Shown here piece by piece: positions 9,219 through 17,958 of a DNA stretch of 64,000 nucleotides. Each line of letters begins with the position of its first letter. Within the stretch, counting starts at the first letter, position 1. This stretch comes from Shewanella aestuarii. GTDB lineage: Bacteria; Pseudomonadota; Gammaproteobacteria; Enterobacterales; Shewanellaceae. The stretch lies in the NCBI RefSeq assembly GCF_014647215.1, contig NZ_BMOT01000004.1, forward strand, positions 124,001 to 188,000, in the 5' to 3' direction. The notes beneath the pieces are model-generated. The model made no database searches and was not told where the DNA came from. It worked only from the letters and a program-made list of their open reading frames with translations. The position numbers and the translations under genes are program-made.

Positions 9219-12182
9219 ATGCCAATAAAATCATCGCTATTAACAGATGCCAGAACAAAGTTTACCCTTCATGCTGTAGCACTTGCATGTTCAACTATTC
9301 TTTTACCATTGCATGCATATGCAACTAGCGAAGCTCCACCAACGGTTAAGGAATCTTCAACCGTTAAGGCGTCTTCTGCTGCAAAGAAGTCTTCGGCATT
9401 AAAACCGGCAGCAAAAACAGATCAACTAAAAGCAACCACAAACCGCTTTGAAAAAGGCGCCAACATCCCTGGTCAACAGAAAGACACCAAAACAGATCCA
9501 CTTTTGCCCCAAGCTGAGGGCAAACCATTAAAAAAGATTGATGGGCCAATGGGCGCATTAGCGCCTGCTGCAGAAGCGGCAACCAATGTATGTAGTAGTG
9601 AAATGGCTAACTTAAATGGCCAAGCATTATTTGATTTTGTAAAGCAAGCAGAGCTGTCTTGTATTTCAGAATTATATTCAAGAAATGATGCGATCTCGGT
9701 AGCTGTATATCAAACTGCAAATGTAGTGTCGGTAGCGAACCAAGCGAAAAGTATTGCGGCAAGTTACGATAGCCGTAATGGCGATGAAATGCGTAATCTG
9801 TTCTATTTTTTGCGTGGTGCATTTTATATTGAATTCTATAACGATAACTTAACTTACAGCGACACTCAGGCTGCGGATGCGGTTTATGCTGCATTGCAGG
9901 AATACACTAAAAACCCTCATTTATTTGATTTAAGCCAAAGCTCAGGAGACACCTTATCGGAATTTTTTACTTCATGGGCGAGTGCGAGTCATATTCTAGA
10001 AAGTGTGCCGGTTATTACCGATTACTTACAACGATTTAATGCAGAGTACTTAGCCAGTAATCGTCACCGTGCGGCGCTAACCAATGCTTTGACCACGCTT
10101 TATTACGGTACATGGGAAGATGAGTACAGCCAAAATGCCCTCGCCCACAGTGATTTAATTGATGCTTTACTCAAAATTGCCACCTCAGAATATATTTATA
10201 ATTCTGCCTACCAATATGAATCTACCGACGCTTTTCATGAATTTGGACGATTTTATGGCTACCAAAAAAACTGGAACTTACCTGCAAGCTTCAAAACTCG
10301 TTTAAACGATGGCGTACAACTTTACATGAGTAAATTTGAACGCATGTCAGCTGAATGGGCTGATGGTGCTGGATACCTTGATTATTATAATCCTGGTGAG
10401 TGTGAAGCCTTCGGCATTTGTGGATGGGAAGCTGAGCTTGAACGCACGGCGTTACCTATAAACTACAGCTGTAGTGACACCATCTATATCCGCGCACAGG
10501 CACTAACTGACACAGAATTACAAAGCTCGTGTGATCTAATGGGCTTAGAAGAAACCTTATTTCACAATGTACTTGCAACGGGATACCAGCCTGTTGCTGA
10601 CGATTTCAATGAACGTCTCGAAGTGAATATTTTCGATAGCTACAATGATTATGTTCAGTACGCTGGCGTTATCTTTGGCATAGGCACTAATAATGGTGGC
10701 ATGTACTTAGAAGGGACTCCATCACAAGAGGGTAACCAAGCACGATTTATTGCCCATGAAGCCACTTGGACAGAAGACATTTTAGTCTGGAACCTTGAGC
10801 ACGAATATGTGCACTACCTCGATGGACGCTTCAATCTTTATGGGGCATTTAATTACTTCGACATTGATACAGGAAAATCAGTGTGGTGGGCAGAAGGTTT
10901 AGCGGAATACATCTCCAAACAAAACCGCAATGATGGCGCAATAAACCTAGGACGTTCGCAAGCATTTAGTCTTAGTGAAATTTTATCAAACACCTATGAC
11001 AGCGGCACTGAGCGTGTTTATAGCTGGGGTTATCTAGCCGTACGTTTTATGTTTGAAAAACATAGAACAGATGTTGATGCACTGCTAGTGCTTGCACGAA
11101 GTGGTGATGCAGCAGGCTGGCTCACTTATATCAATGATACGATTGGGCAGCAATACAACAATGAATGGAACACTTGGCTTGCCTCAGTATCTAGCAACGA
11201 TGACACCATTGATACCGGTATTGTTGCGCCCATTGATTCTGATGGTGACGGCGTAAATGACAACCTGGATGCTTTCCCGTTTGATCCGACAGAAACCCGA
11301 GATACAGATGGCGATGGCGTAGGCGATAACAGTGATATGTTCCCTGCCGATCCAACTGAAACTACCGACACCGATGGCGATGGTGTTGGTGATAATGCCG
11401 ATGTATTTCCAAACGACCCAAGTGAGTGGGCTGATTCAGATGGTGATGGTATCGGTGATAATGCTGATACAGATGGACCAATTGATCCGATTGAAAACTG
11501 TGGTACTCCAACCATTACCGACGGCAACTTAACCAAAGATCAAACCGAATGTGTTAGCGGCCAAAGTATTAACTATTTCTACACTTATATTGAAGCAGAC
11601 AATACGCCGCTTTATATCTCAACCGCAGGCGGAAGCGGTAATGTTGATATTTACTTTAACCAAAATATTTGGGCAAAAAAGACGACTTATGATGCAAAAG
11701 CAAACACGGCCAATAATGATGAATTTCTCAGTGTCACCGCAAACCGAGGTTGGGTATATATCAGTCTAGTGGCAGAACAAGCCTACGAGGGTGTGAGTTT
11801 ACATGTCAGTCTAACTGACAATGATAATGACACCCCTGCTGTAGCAATCGAAGACGCCTGTGCCACAAAAGCGCCTTACAGTTATGGTGCTGTAGAATTT
11901 GGACAAGCTATCTGTATTGCTGATGGTCACTCAAGTTACTACTTTTATGTACCTGCAGCGACGGAAGAAGTCACAGTAACGAGCGGCAACGGCACTGGAA
12001 ATGTAAACCTTTACGGCAATAAACAAACATGGGCGAATCCAAGTTCATTTGATGTCAAATCTGAAAATCAAACCAATGAAGAGCGCTTAACCATTACCGC
12101 ACCTAATGAAGGTTGGTATTACATCAGCGCCGATGGTGCACCATCAAGTAACGGAGCAAGTTTAGTCGTCAACATGAAATAG
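9219..12182 (+). CDS. Secreted M9-family collagenase-like zinc metallopeptidase
   Basis: The 987-aa precursor has a signal peptide and a Lys/Ala-rich linker. An alpha-helical collagenase-type N-domain follows, then the gluzincin site HEYVH at 528-532 with the third zinc ligand in WWAEGLAEY (Glu about 559). This layout matches Vibrio/Clostridium M9 collagenases. Four aspartate-rich thrombospondin type 3-like calcium repeats (DTDGDGVGDN) lie at about 673-760. Two PPC (bacterial pre-peptidase C-terminal) domains follow at about 765-865 and 880-987. TSP3 and PPC domains are usual linkers and substrate-binding parts of secreted proteases. It probably degrades collagen or similar protein outside the cell. 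It is monocistronic, with a strong terminator downstream. Confidence 0.88.
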   Translation: MPIKSSLLTDARTKFTLHAVALACSTILLPLHAYATSEAPPTVKESSTVKASSAAKKSSALKPAAKTDQLKATTNRFEKGANIPGQQKDTKTDPLLPQAEGKPLKKIDGPMGALAPAAEAATNVCSSEMANLNGQALFDFVKQAELSCISELYSRNDAISVAVYQTANVVSVANQAKSIAASYDSRNGDEMRNLFYFLRGAFYIEFYNDNLTYSDTQAADAVYAALQEYTKNPHLFDLSQSSGDTLSEFFTSWASASHILESVPVITDYLQRFNAEYLASNRHRAALTNALTTLYYGTWEDEYSQNALAHSDLIDALLKIATSEYIYNSAYQYESTDAFHEFGRFYGYQKNWNLPASFKTRLNDGVQLYMSKFERMSAEWADGAGYLDYYNPGECEAFGICGWEAELERTALPINYSCSDTIYIRAQALTDTELQSSCDLMGLEETLFHNVLATGYQPVADDFNERLEVNIFDSYNDYVQYAGVIFGIGTNNGGMYLEGTPSQEGNQARFIAHEATWTEDILVWNLEHEYVHYLDGRFNLYGAFNYFDIDTGKSVWWAEGLAEYISKQNRNDGAINLGRSQAFSLSEILSNTYDSGTERVYSWGYLAVRFMFEKHRTDVDALLVLARSGDAAGWLTYINDTIGQQYNNEWNTWLASVSSNDDTIDTGIVAPIDSDGDGVNDNLDAFPFDPTETRDTDGDGVGDNSDMFPADPTETTDTDGDGVGDNADVFPNDPSEWADSDGDGIGDNADTDGPIDPIENCGTPTITDGNLTKDQTECVSGQSINYFYTYIEADNTPLYISTAGGSGNVDIYFNQNIWAKKTTYDAKANTANNDEFLSVTANRGWVYISLVAEQAYEGVSLHVSLTDNDNDTPAVAIEDACATKAPYSYGAVEFGQAICIADGHSSYYFYVPAATEEVTVTSGNGTGNVNLYGNKQTWANPSSFDVKSENQTNEERLTITAPNEGWYYISADGAPSSNGASLVVNMK

Positions 12183-12271
12183 CGGTTAGGATGGCATAGT
12201 GGTTAAGATGAAATAGTGGTTAAGATGAAATAACGTCTGCCCTTTATCACTCGCCTTCATTGCCAACAAAT

Positions 12272-12300
12272 AAAGCCGGCTTGTAACAGCCGGCTTTTTC
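12272..12300 (+). terminator. Intrinsic terminator after the collagenase gene
   Basis: Stem AAAGCCGGC / GCCGGCTTT (9 bp) with an 8-nt loop, followed by a T run. It is 89 bp after the stop codon and is a textbook Rho-independent terminator. Confidence 0.85.
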
Positions 12301-12390
12301 GTTTAAAACCCAATAAAGCATAAATCAGCGTCAGCGAACTTGCTTGTAAAACGATTATTGCACTTTACATTAGCGATTATATGCAGGTGA

Positions 12391-12936
12391 TTATTGGGTC
12401 TGGCACTCTAACAATAATTGCTTAAAGTGACCGCCTAAATCTTGAGTAGCGTATTGCTCACTGGCCAAAGCCATTTGCTGCATACTGGCTATCGCGCCAG
12501 TAACACCAAGTTGCTCTATCAAAGCTTTGGCATAAGACGCGGCATCAGCACCCTGTTGCAGTAAACTCGCAACTTGATCAAAGCTAACATCTTGCTCAAG
12601 TAATTTTTGTACCGAGCCAATAAGTTCAGCAACCTGAGCTGACTCAGCTAAAGCCCCCTCGACACTAACCAATTCGCCCAGCGGGTCTTCACTCAATTTA
12701 GCCGCTACACACGCCGAAACACTGCCAGCCTCAGCACCGTTAATTACCGCATCTATCCCCTGGTTTCGCACGGCTTCAACGGCTAACTTCAGCTGTTCGT
12801 CTTTAGCTAACCAAAGTGCTTCTGCTTGTTGCTTTTCATCTGAGCCGATAAAGCCACAACCTGACAATATAGCGCTAGCCACTAAGCAACTGCTTAATGT
12901 CATCGCACGTGTTTTTGATAAAAAAATCAGTGACAT
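12391..12936 (-). CDS. Hypothetical lipoprotein
   Basis: This 181-aa protein begins with a signal ending in lipobox LSGC (Cys about residue 27). A mostly helical, Ala/Gln/Leu-rich chain follows with two further Cys residues (SACVAAK and LLECQTQ at the C-terminus). A clear AGGAG ribosome-binding site precedes the ATG. I recognise no family. The gene stands alone between a terminator and the divergent DsbA-family gene. It should be an envelope lipoprotein; function unknown. Confidence 0.7.
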   Translation of the reverse strand: MSLIFLSKTRAMTLSSCLVASAILSGCGFIGSDEKQQAEALWLAKDEQLKLAVEAVRNQGIDAVINGAEAGSVSACVAAKLSEDPLGELVSVEGALAESAQVAELIGSVQKLLEQDVSFDQVASLLQQGADAASYAKALIEQLGVTGAIASMQQMALASEQYATQDLGGHFKQLLLECQTQ

Positions 12937-13139
12937 TATTACTCCTGAAAATCAAACATGATTTATTACGGGAAACTCACGCCATAATATGTCATAGAGA
13001 TTAACCCAGAATTAATTCCTCAAGTGTTGCTACATATATCGCCTGCAATCATTACGCGGTGAATAGCAGATTCAAAGATTGTATATTGTTGGCAAACTAT
13101 TTAGGATCATCCAATCGATCGCTAACAAGAATTAACTTA

Positions 13140-13748
13140 ATGACCACCGAGCTTTATTTTATCTACGACTCACACTGCCCCTGGAGCTACGCCACCACGC
13201 CTTTAGTGAATGCGTTGCAAGCAGCCTATCCCAAAATGAATGTAAACTTATTACACAGCGCACATTACATTGGCACAGACAGTGCAGGCGAAGAACAAAT
13301 GGCTGCTGCGGCAAAAATAAGTGGGCTCAAGTTTGGTCGCGACCATATTCGTTATGTGAATAGCCCTAAAAACTCAATCAAAACGGCAAACTTAATGGCA
13401 TGGATACAGGCTAAACAGCCTGAAAAACAACTTATCACCCTCAATGCGATTCAAAGAGCTCACTTTATTGAAGGGAATCCACTCGATAATAAGCATGATT
13501 TCAACGCCATAGTAGAACAGTGCAAACTTTCACCCTCGAATAAAATATTTAAAGATGAACTCAGTATGGAAGCAGAATATGTCCTTGAGAACATTATTGA
13601 AATACAGCAAGTTATTGGTACAACAGGCTTCCCTGTGTTAGTGATGACGGTTGATGATAATGCCATTTTTATCGATCATTCTTTGTATTTAAGCAATCCA
13701 CAGGCCGTTGTCGGAGCCGTTGAAAAAGAGATCGCTGCAATAAAATAA
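13140..13748 (+). CDS. DsbA-family thioredoxin-fold protein (FrnE/isomerase-like)
   Basis: This protein of about 202 aa starts with a thioredoxin strand and active-site loop, YDSHCPWSYA. CPWS keeps only the first Cys of a CxxC pair. A helical insertion and a cis-Pro-type segment TTGFPVLVMT at about 162-171 follow. This is the layout of cytoplasmic DsbA-like proteins (FrnE or HCCA isomerase relatives). I use ATG 13140 rather than GTG 13059, since the domain begins directly after 13140 and no signal peptide lies upstream. With one Cys it may act in reduction or isomerisation or use glutathione; the substrate is unknown. Confidence 0.75.
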   Translation: MTTELYFIYDSHCPWSYATTPLVNALQAAYPKMNVNLLHSAHYIGTDSAGEEQMAAAAKISGLKFGRDHIRYVNSPKNSIKTANLMAWIQAKQPEKQLITLNAIQRAHFIEGNPLDNKHDFNAIVEQCKLSPSNKIFKDELSMEAEYVLENIIEIQQVIGTTGFPVLVMTVDDNAIFIDHSLYLSNPQAVVGAVEKEIAAIK

Positions 13749-13829
13749 CCATCAACAGATTACACCGCAGCATTGGCTGTCGATTGGCAATCTTAGGCCT
13801 GATGATGAGGTTTATTGCAAATAAAAATA

Positions 13830-13867
13830 AAGCGCTGACCATGTTTCATGGTAGCGCTTCATTTTTT
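13830..13867. terminator. Intrinsic terminator between convergent genes
   Basis: A stem of AAGCGCT plus ACCATG paired with CATGGT plus AGCGCTT (one bulged G, 3-nt loop) is followed by CATTTTTT. It lies between the DsbA-family gene and the convergent DUF3297 gene and can serve the plus-strand gene. Confidence 0.75.
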
Positions 13868-13931
13868 AGTACTGAGTTCAATATGAACTTCAGTCTTTGG
13901 CACATTAGCAGGTTATGTCAGGGCGTAAATC

Positions 13932-14180
13932 TTAACGATAAAACGCTTCAACTTTACCTTTCATCGTCATGGTCAATGGTTGGCCGCGGCGATCTAACGC
14001 TTTACCAGCTGGGACTTTTACCCAACCTTCACTGATACAATATTCTTCAACATCAAAACGTTCTTTACCGTTTAAGGTAATACCGATTTCATGTTCAAAA
14101 ATAGCAGCCACATGATGTGGGCTACGTGGATTAACGCTTAAGCGATCGGGTAAAGCAGGTTGTGAAGTCGTGTCGTTCAT
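13932..14180 (-). CDS. DUF3297 family protein
   Basis: This 82-aa protein matches the small conserved DUF3297 family: LPDRLSVNPRSPHHV, then FEHEIGITLNGKER, then VEEYCISEGWVKVPAGKALDRRG. Members are found through Proteobacteria, are cytoplasmic and have no assigned function; some databases label them glutathione peroxidases without support. It is full length and alone. The close match over the whole length makes the family call firm, the role unknown. Confidence 0.85.
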   Translation of the reverse strand: MNDTTSQPALPDRLSVNPRSPHHVAAIFEHEIGITLNGKERFDVEEYCISEGWVKVPAGKALDRRGQPLTMTMKGKVEAFYR

Positions 14181-14385
14181 AGTCGTTGTCTATTGTGAAT
14201 AAAGCGTGCGTCATTGTAGGCAATACATGTCGCCTGCTCAAGTATCGAAGTCATAATAAATACCGTCTAAACGAATAAATACCCATAAAAAGCCTAAGTC
14301 GCTTACAAACAAACTCAAAGCATAAGATTAAGGTGGCTAACTCAAACGCATCAATCAAGTGATGATAACCATCAAAAAGCCAAAG

Positions 14386-14646
14386 TTAGTTTAGCAGCTC
14401 GTGATCTTTAGGTAATTGTTTACTGATCCACAATATCAGCTTGTGCTTTCTATTCGGGCCGTCATCCTTATCTTCCGCTAAAGGTTGAATTAACTTATCT
14501 TGAACTAATAACCGATAAATACATTCCACTTTATCTTTAGGCGAAATACCTTTACCAAAATCAGCAAAACCACGTTTGTGGGCATAACCCATGCCAATAT
14601 CCATTGCGAGCTTAAGCAGTTTTGTATCGTGTTTACCTGCTTTCAT
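14386..14646 (-). CDS. DUF5062 family protein
   Basis: This 86-aa protein has the pattern of DUF5062, a small family of Shewanella and Vibrio: KLLKLAMDIGMGYAHKRGF, then SPKDKVECIYRLLVQDKLI, ending ILWISKQLPKDHELLN. It is predicted helical and cytoplasmic, with a winged-helix-like sequence rhythm in the middle. No function is known. It is a separate transcription unit, about 205 bp from the DUF3297 gene start. Confidence 0.8.
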   Translation of the reverse strand: MKAGKHDTKLLKLAMDIGMGYAHKRGFADFGKGISPKDKVECIYRLLVQDKLIQPLAEDKDDGPNRKHKLILWISKQLPKDHELLN

Positions 14647-14950
14647 TTAACCCCCTAGTCATGTATTTCTATCATCCCTAAGCTACGCGAATATCAGTAG
14701 ATTACCACCATAATAACGCAGAATATGGCGCAAAAATCGATTCAGATAAACGAGCAAGATGATTTAACCCGCGGTTATGCGGATGCTTATTGTTAACGAT
14801 GATGGATCTTAAGGATTCCTCCTAGGCGAAAAGACTAAGGCTTGGTATTGTATTCGCGTTGTGATGAATCCCATCCAACATCAGTAGCTCAACAACACAA
14901 GCACATATCGAACAAATACACCGAAAGGGCAAAGACCCAAGGATATTTCA
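14647..14950. other. Intergenic region between divergent genes
   Basis: This 304-bp region lies between the DUF5062 gene and the Dcp-like gene. It contains only short open frames. I found no convincing promoter pair or RNA gene. Confidence 0.3.
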
Positions 14951-17107
14951 ATGCGTAGAACTCTTATCACTACAGCAATCAGTGCAGCACTGATGCTTAG
15001 CGCCTGTTCAGAATCATCAACAGACACAGCTATCGTTAGCAAAACGACCGCAGAGACACCAACAACAATGACGAAAGCACCTGCAACCGCCGCAAACGTC
15101 CTACTGACACCAAGCCCATTGCAATATATGGCTCCACAGTTCGACAAGCTACAAGCCAGTGACTATTTGCCAGCATTTGAGCAAGGCATGCAACAACATA
15201 AAGCTGAAATTGCAGCGATAACTAATAACAGCGATGCAGCGACCTTTGAAAACACCATTGTGGCTTTGGAAAAAACCGGCGCGATTTTAGACCGCACTCA
15301 ACGTATTTTCTTCAATCTTTCGGGGTTAATTTCAGACGACAACTTTACCCGTGTTGAAGAACAAATAGTGCCTCAATTAACCGCACATCAGGACAACATC
15401 TATCTTGATGAAAAGCTGTTTGCCCGTATTCAGGCCATTTATAAAACCAAAGCAACACTGACTGGCGAAGACCTGCGTTTAGTTGAAGTGTATTACTCTC
15501 GTTTTGTTCGTGCAGGTGCTGAACTATCAGCAACAGATAAAGCCACCATGCGCGAACTCAACGGTGAACTAGCTAAACTTGAAACCAGTTTTTCCCAAAA
15601 CCTTTTAAAATCATATAAAGATGATGTGATTATTGTTGAAGATAAAGCGCAACTTGATGGTTTGTCAGACAGCGATATCGCCTCACTTGCCGCTGCAGCT
15701 AAAGATGCGGGTAAAACCGGTTACATGATTACCTTAGTTAACACCACAACTCAACCGCTGCTATCTAGCCTTAAAAACCGTGACTTACGTAAAAAGCTTT
15801 GGGAAACATCAGCCTATCGTGCAATGGCAACCAATGCTCCGCTCAACATAAACATAGCCAAATTACGCGCTCAAAAAGCCAAATTACTTGGCTATTCTAC
15901 ATGGGCGGCTTATTCTCTTGGCGACCAAATGGCTAAAACCCCAGACGCTGTTTACGGCATTCTTGATGATCTTGCTCCAAAAGCACTGCTTAAAGCCAAA
16001 GTGGAAGCGGCCGATATTCAAGCTGAAATCGTTAAAGATGGTCAAACTTTTGAACTCGCGCCATGGGACTGGGCTTACTATGCGGAGAAAGTTCGTAAAG
16101 CCAAATATGATCTAGACGACAGCCAAGTTAAACCGTATTTCGAAATGAACACAGTATTGAATGACGGTATGTTCTTCGCCATGAATAAGCTGTACGGCAT
16201 TAGCGTAAAACCACGTAATGACTTACCTGTATGGCATAAAGATGTCAGCGCCTATGAGATATTTAATCAGGATGGCAGCTCAATTGGTTTGTTCTATCTA
16301 GACCTCTATGCCCGTCAAGGTAAACGTGGTGGTGCATGGATGGATGAACTTGTCAGCCAATCATTCTTAAAAAATACCCAGCCTGTGGTTTACAACGCAC
16401 TTAATGTACCTAAGCCAGCTGAAGGGCAACCTACCCTAATGACATTTGACGAGGTCAGCACACTATTCCATGAGTTTGGCCATGCTATTCATGGATTATA
16501 TTCACAGGTCAATTACCCAAGTCTAGCTGGTACTTTAACCGCGCGTGACTTTGTGGAATTTCCTTCACAGGCCAACGAAGATTGGAGTATCGACCCACAA
16601 GTGCTAGCCAACTATGCTAAACACTATCAAACTGGCGAGCCTATTCCTGCAGAGCTATTAACTAAGGTACTAAAAGCCCACACCTTTAACCAAGGCTTTG
16701 GTACAGTTGAATACTTGTCAGCGGCGTTACTCGATATGGAATGGCATTCAATTGCTGCCGACACTGAGATTACCGATGTGGCCGCCTTTGAAAAACAAGC
16801 CTTGGCAAAACATGGCTTAGATTACGCGCCTGTTCCGCCACGTTATAAAACCACTTATTTTAGCCACAGCTTTGGCGGCGGTTATTCTGCGGGTTACTAC
16901 GCCTACCTGTGGACCGAAGTGTTTGCAGCAGACTCATTCTCTTACATGATGTCACAAGGCGGATTAACCTTAGAAAATGGTCAAAAATACCGTGACACGG
17001 TTTTATCAAAAGGTAACAGTCAAGATTTAATGCAAAGCTATATCGACTTTGCCGGTAAAAAGCCTTCAACTGACGCATTATTAAAACGCCGCGGTTTAGT
17101 GCATTAG
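14951..17107 (+). CDS. dcp: Peptidyl-dipeptidase Dcp-like M3 metallopeptidase (lipoprotein form)
   Basis: This 718-aa protein carries the M3 zinc site HEFGH at 507-511 within TLFHEFGHAIHGL, and the family C-terminal segment with the substrate-binding HSFGGGYSAGYYAYLW. Length and motif order fit Dcp, which removes C-terminal dipeptides from peptides, rather than oligopeptidase A. The N-terminus is a lipoprotein signal (LMLSACSE, lipobox Cys about residue 19) followed by a Thr/Ala-rich linker, so the enzyme is probably anchored in the envelope. Periplasmic Dcp lipoproteins are common in Shewanella. The start has CAAGGA upstream. Monocistronic, with a hairpin after it. Confidence 0.9.
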   Translation: MRRTLITTAISAALMLSACSESSTDTAIVSKTTAETPTTMTKAPATAANVLLTPSPLQYMAPQFDKLQASDYLPAFEQGMQQHKAEIAAITNNSDAATFENTIVALEKTGAILDRTQRIFFNLSGLISDDNFTRVEEQIVPQLTAHQDNIYLDEKLFARIQAIYKTKATLTGEDLRLVEVYYSRFVRAGAELSATDKATMRELNGELAKLETSFSQNLLKSYKDDVIIVEDKAQLDGLSDSDIASLAAAAKDAGKTGYMITLVNTTTQPLLSSLKNRDLRKKLWETSAYRAMATNAPLNINIAKLRAQKAKLLGYSTWAAYSLGDQMAKTPDAVYGILDDLAPKALLKAKVEAADIQAEIVKDGQTFELAPWDWAYYAEKVRKAKYDLDDSQVKPYFEMNTVLNDGMFFAMNKLYGISVKPRNDLPVWHKDVSAYEIFNQDGSSIGLFYLDLYARQGKRGGAWMDELVSQSFLKNTQPVVYNALNVPKPAEGQPTLMTFDEVSTLFHEFGHAIHGLYSQVNYPSLAGTLTARDFVEFPSQANEDWSIDPQVLANYAKHYQTGEPIPAELLTKVLKAHTFNQGFGTVEYLSAALLDMEWHSIAADTEITDVAAFEKQALAKHGLDYAPVPPRYKTTYFSHSFGGGYSAGYYAYLWTEVFAADSFSYMMSQGGLTLENGQKYRDTVLSKGNSQDLMQSYIDFAGKKPSTDALLKRRGLVH

Positions 17108-17150
17108 TCATAGGTCAACATGCAGGGTTTAATCACTGCTGATATCTATA

Positions 17151-17176
17151 AAACAGGGGTCTTTAGACCCCTGTTT
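17151..17176 (+). terminator. Terminator hairpin after dcp
   Basis: Stem AAACAGGGGTC / GACCCCTGTTT (11 bp) with loop TTTA. The T run is short (only the TTT closing the stem, followed by ATCG), but stem strength and position 44 bp after the stop support a terminator. Confidence 0.7.
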
Positions 17177-17306
17177 ATCGTCGTTTGAGGATTGAAATGA
17201 TGACGAACAACCGCTTCTAATCAAGCATAATCGCCCTTATTACCATAGGGTGATGCTACGCTTACATTCAGTAATGATGGGGTTCTAAAGGCAATGGTTA
17301 AGTTGC

Positions 17307-17566
17307 TTAACAGGCGACATCCATTTCACCACTCAAGGCTTTACTAAAAAATAATGGCATACCTTCTGTGATTAAAGGGCTATTCACTTGAGGTAAATCG
17401 CCACCTCGGCTCGGATCACCAGTTAATGCTAACTTGCTCACTAAATGTCTTACATCTTGCGGCATTTTGCTGATTTATTCTGTTGATGCGTCACTCTCAT
17501 TACGATAGTCACAACCACCTAATCAGCATTAAACTCGCTATTGTGATAGCACTAAGTTTGAAATGG
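17307..17566 (-). pseudogene. Decayed N-terminal fragment of a di-haem cytochrome c peroxidase/MauG-type lipoprotein
   Basis: Reading the minus strand, a lipoprotein-like signal (FKLSAITIASLMLI) runs, after a frame change, into GCDYRNESDASTE and a stop. It then continues as MPQDVRHLVSKLALTGDPSR ... LFFSKALSGEMDVAC and a stop at 17307. The segment LFFSKALSGxxxxAC is the characteristic run-up to the first CxxCH haem site of bacterial cytochrome c peroxidase/MauG relatives. Here the gene ends exactly at the first Cys. No ATG is found at the signal, there is an early stop and a frameshift, and both haem domains are gone. Family assignment rests on this N-terminal motif only. Confidence 0.6.
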
Positions 17567-17781
17567 GTTGGCAGATTATTTCCGTGGGATAAAAAGGCAA
17601 ATCTGAGTATAACCACATCAAAATGTTAATTAAATGTAGCACAATGGTGATTCAAAATAATTATCAGCTTAATATTTAAAAACAAAATAAAATCTGCAAC
17701 AAAATAAGTAAGTAACTGAAAAGCAACACCTAATAACTCCACCATCTTAGGTGAAACACATCAACTATCAATATGAACATT

Positions 17782-17812
17782 TTGTAAAATTACAGAAACA
17801 GTATTTTATAAT
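17782..17812 (+). promoter_or_regulatory. Candidate promoter of the S8 protease gene
   Basis: A perfect -10 box TATAAT (17807-17812) lies about 145 bp before the protease start. The best -35 candidate, TTGTAA (17782-17787), is at a 19-bp spacing, longer than optimal, so only the -10 is convincing. Confidence 0.35.
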
Positions 17813-17958
17813 ACGTTTCGTTAAAAAATTGTTAACACTGATACATTATGATACTTTTGACTGAGCTACACTTAAGACCTTATATAAAGTGCTACCAAAG
17901 CTTGCAAAGACAGGCGAATGTGGCTGGTGGTAAAACAATAACTAAAAAGAGAAAAATC

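Noticed and set aside
11126..11536. Minus-strand 136-aa frame in the collagenase gene
   Set aside because: It is the shadow of the Asp/Gly-rich calcium repeats; the Ser/Pro repeats it shows arise from the DGDG codons.
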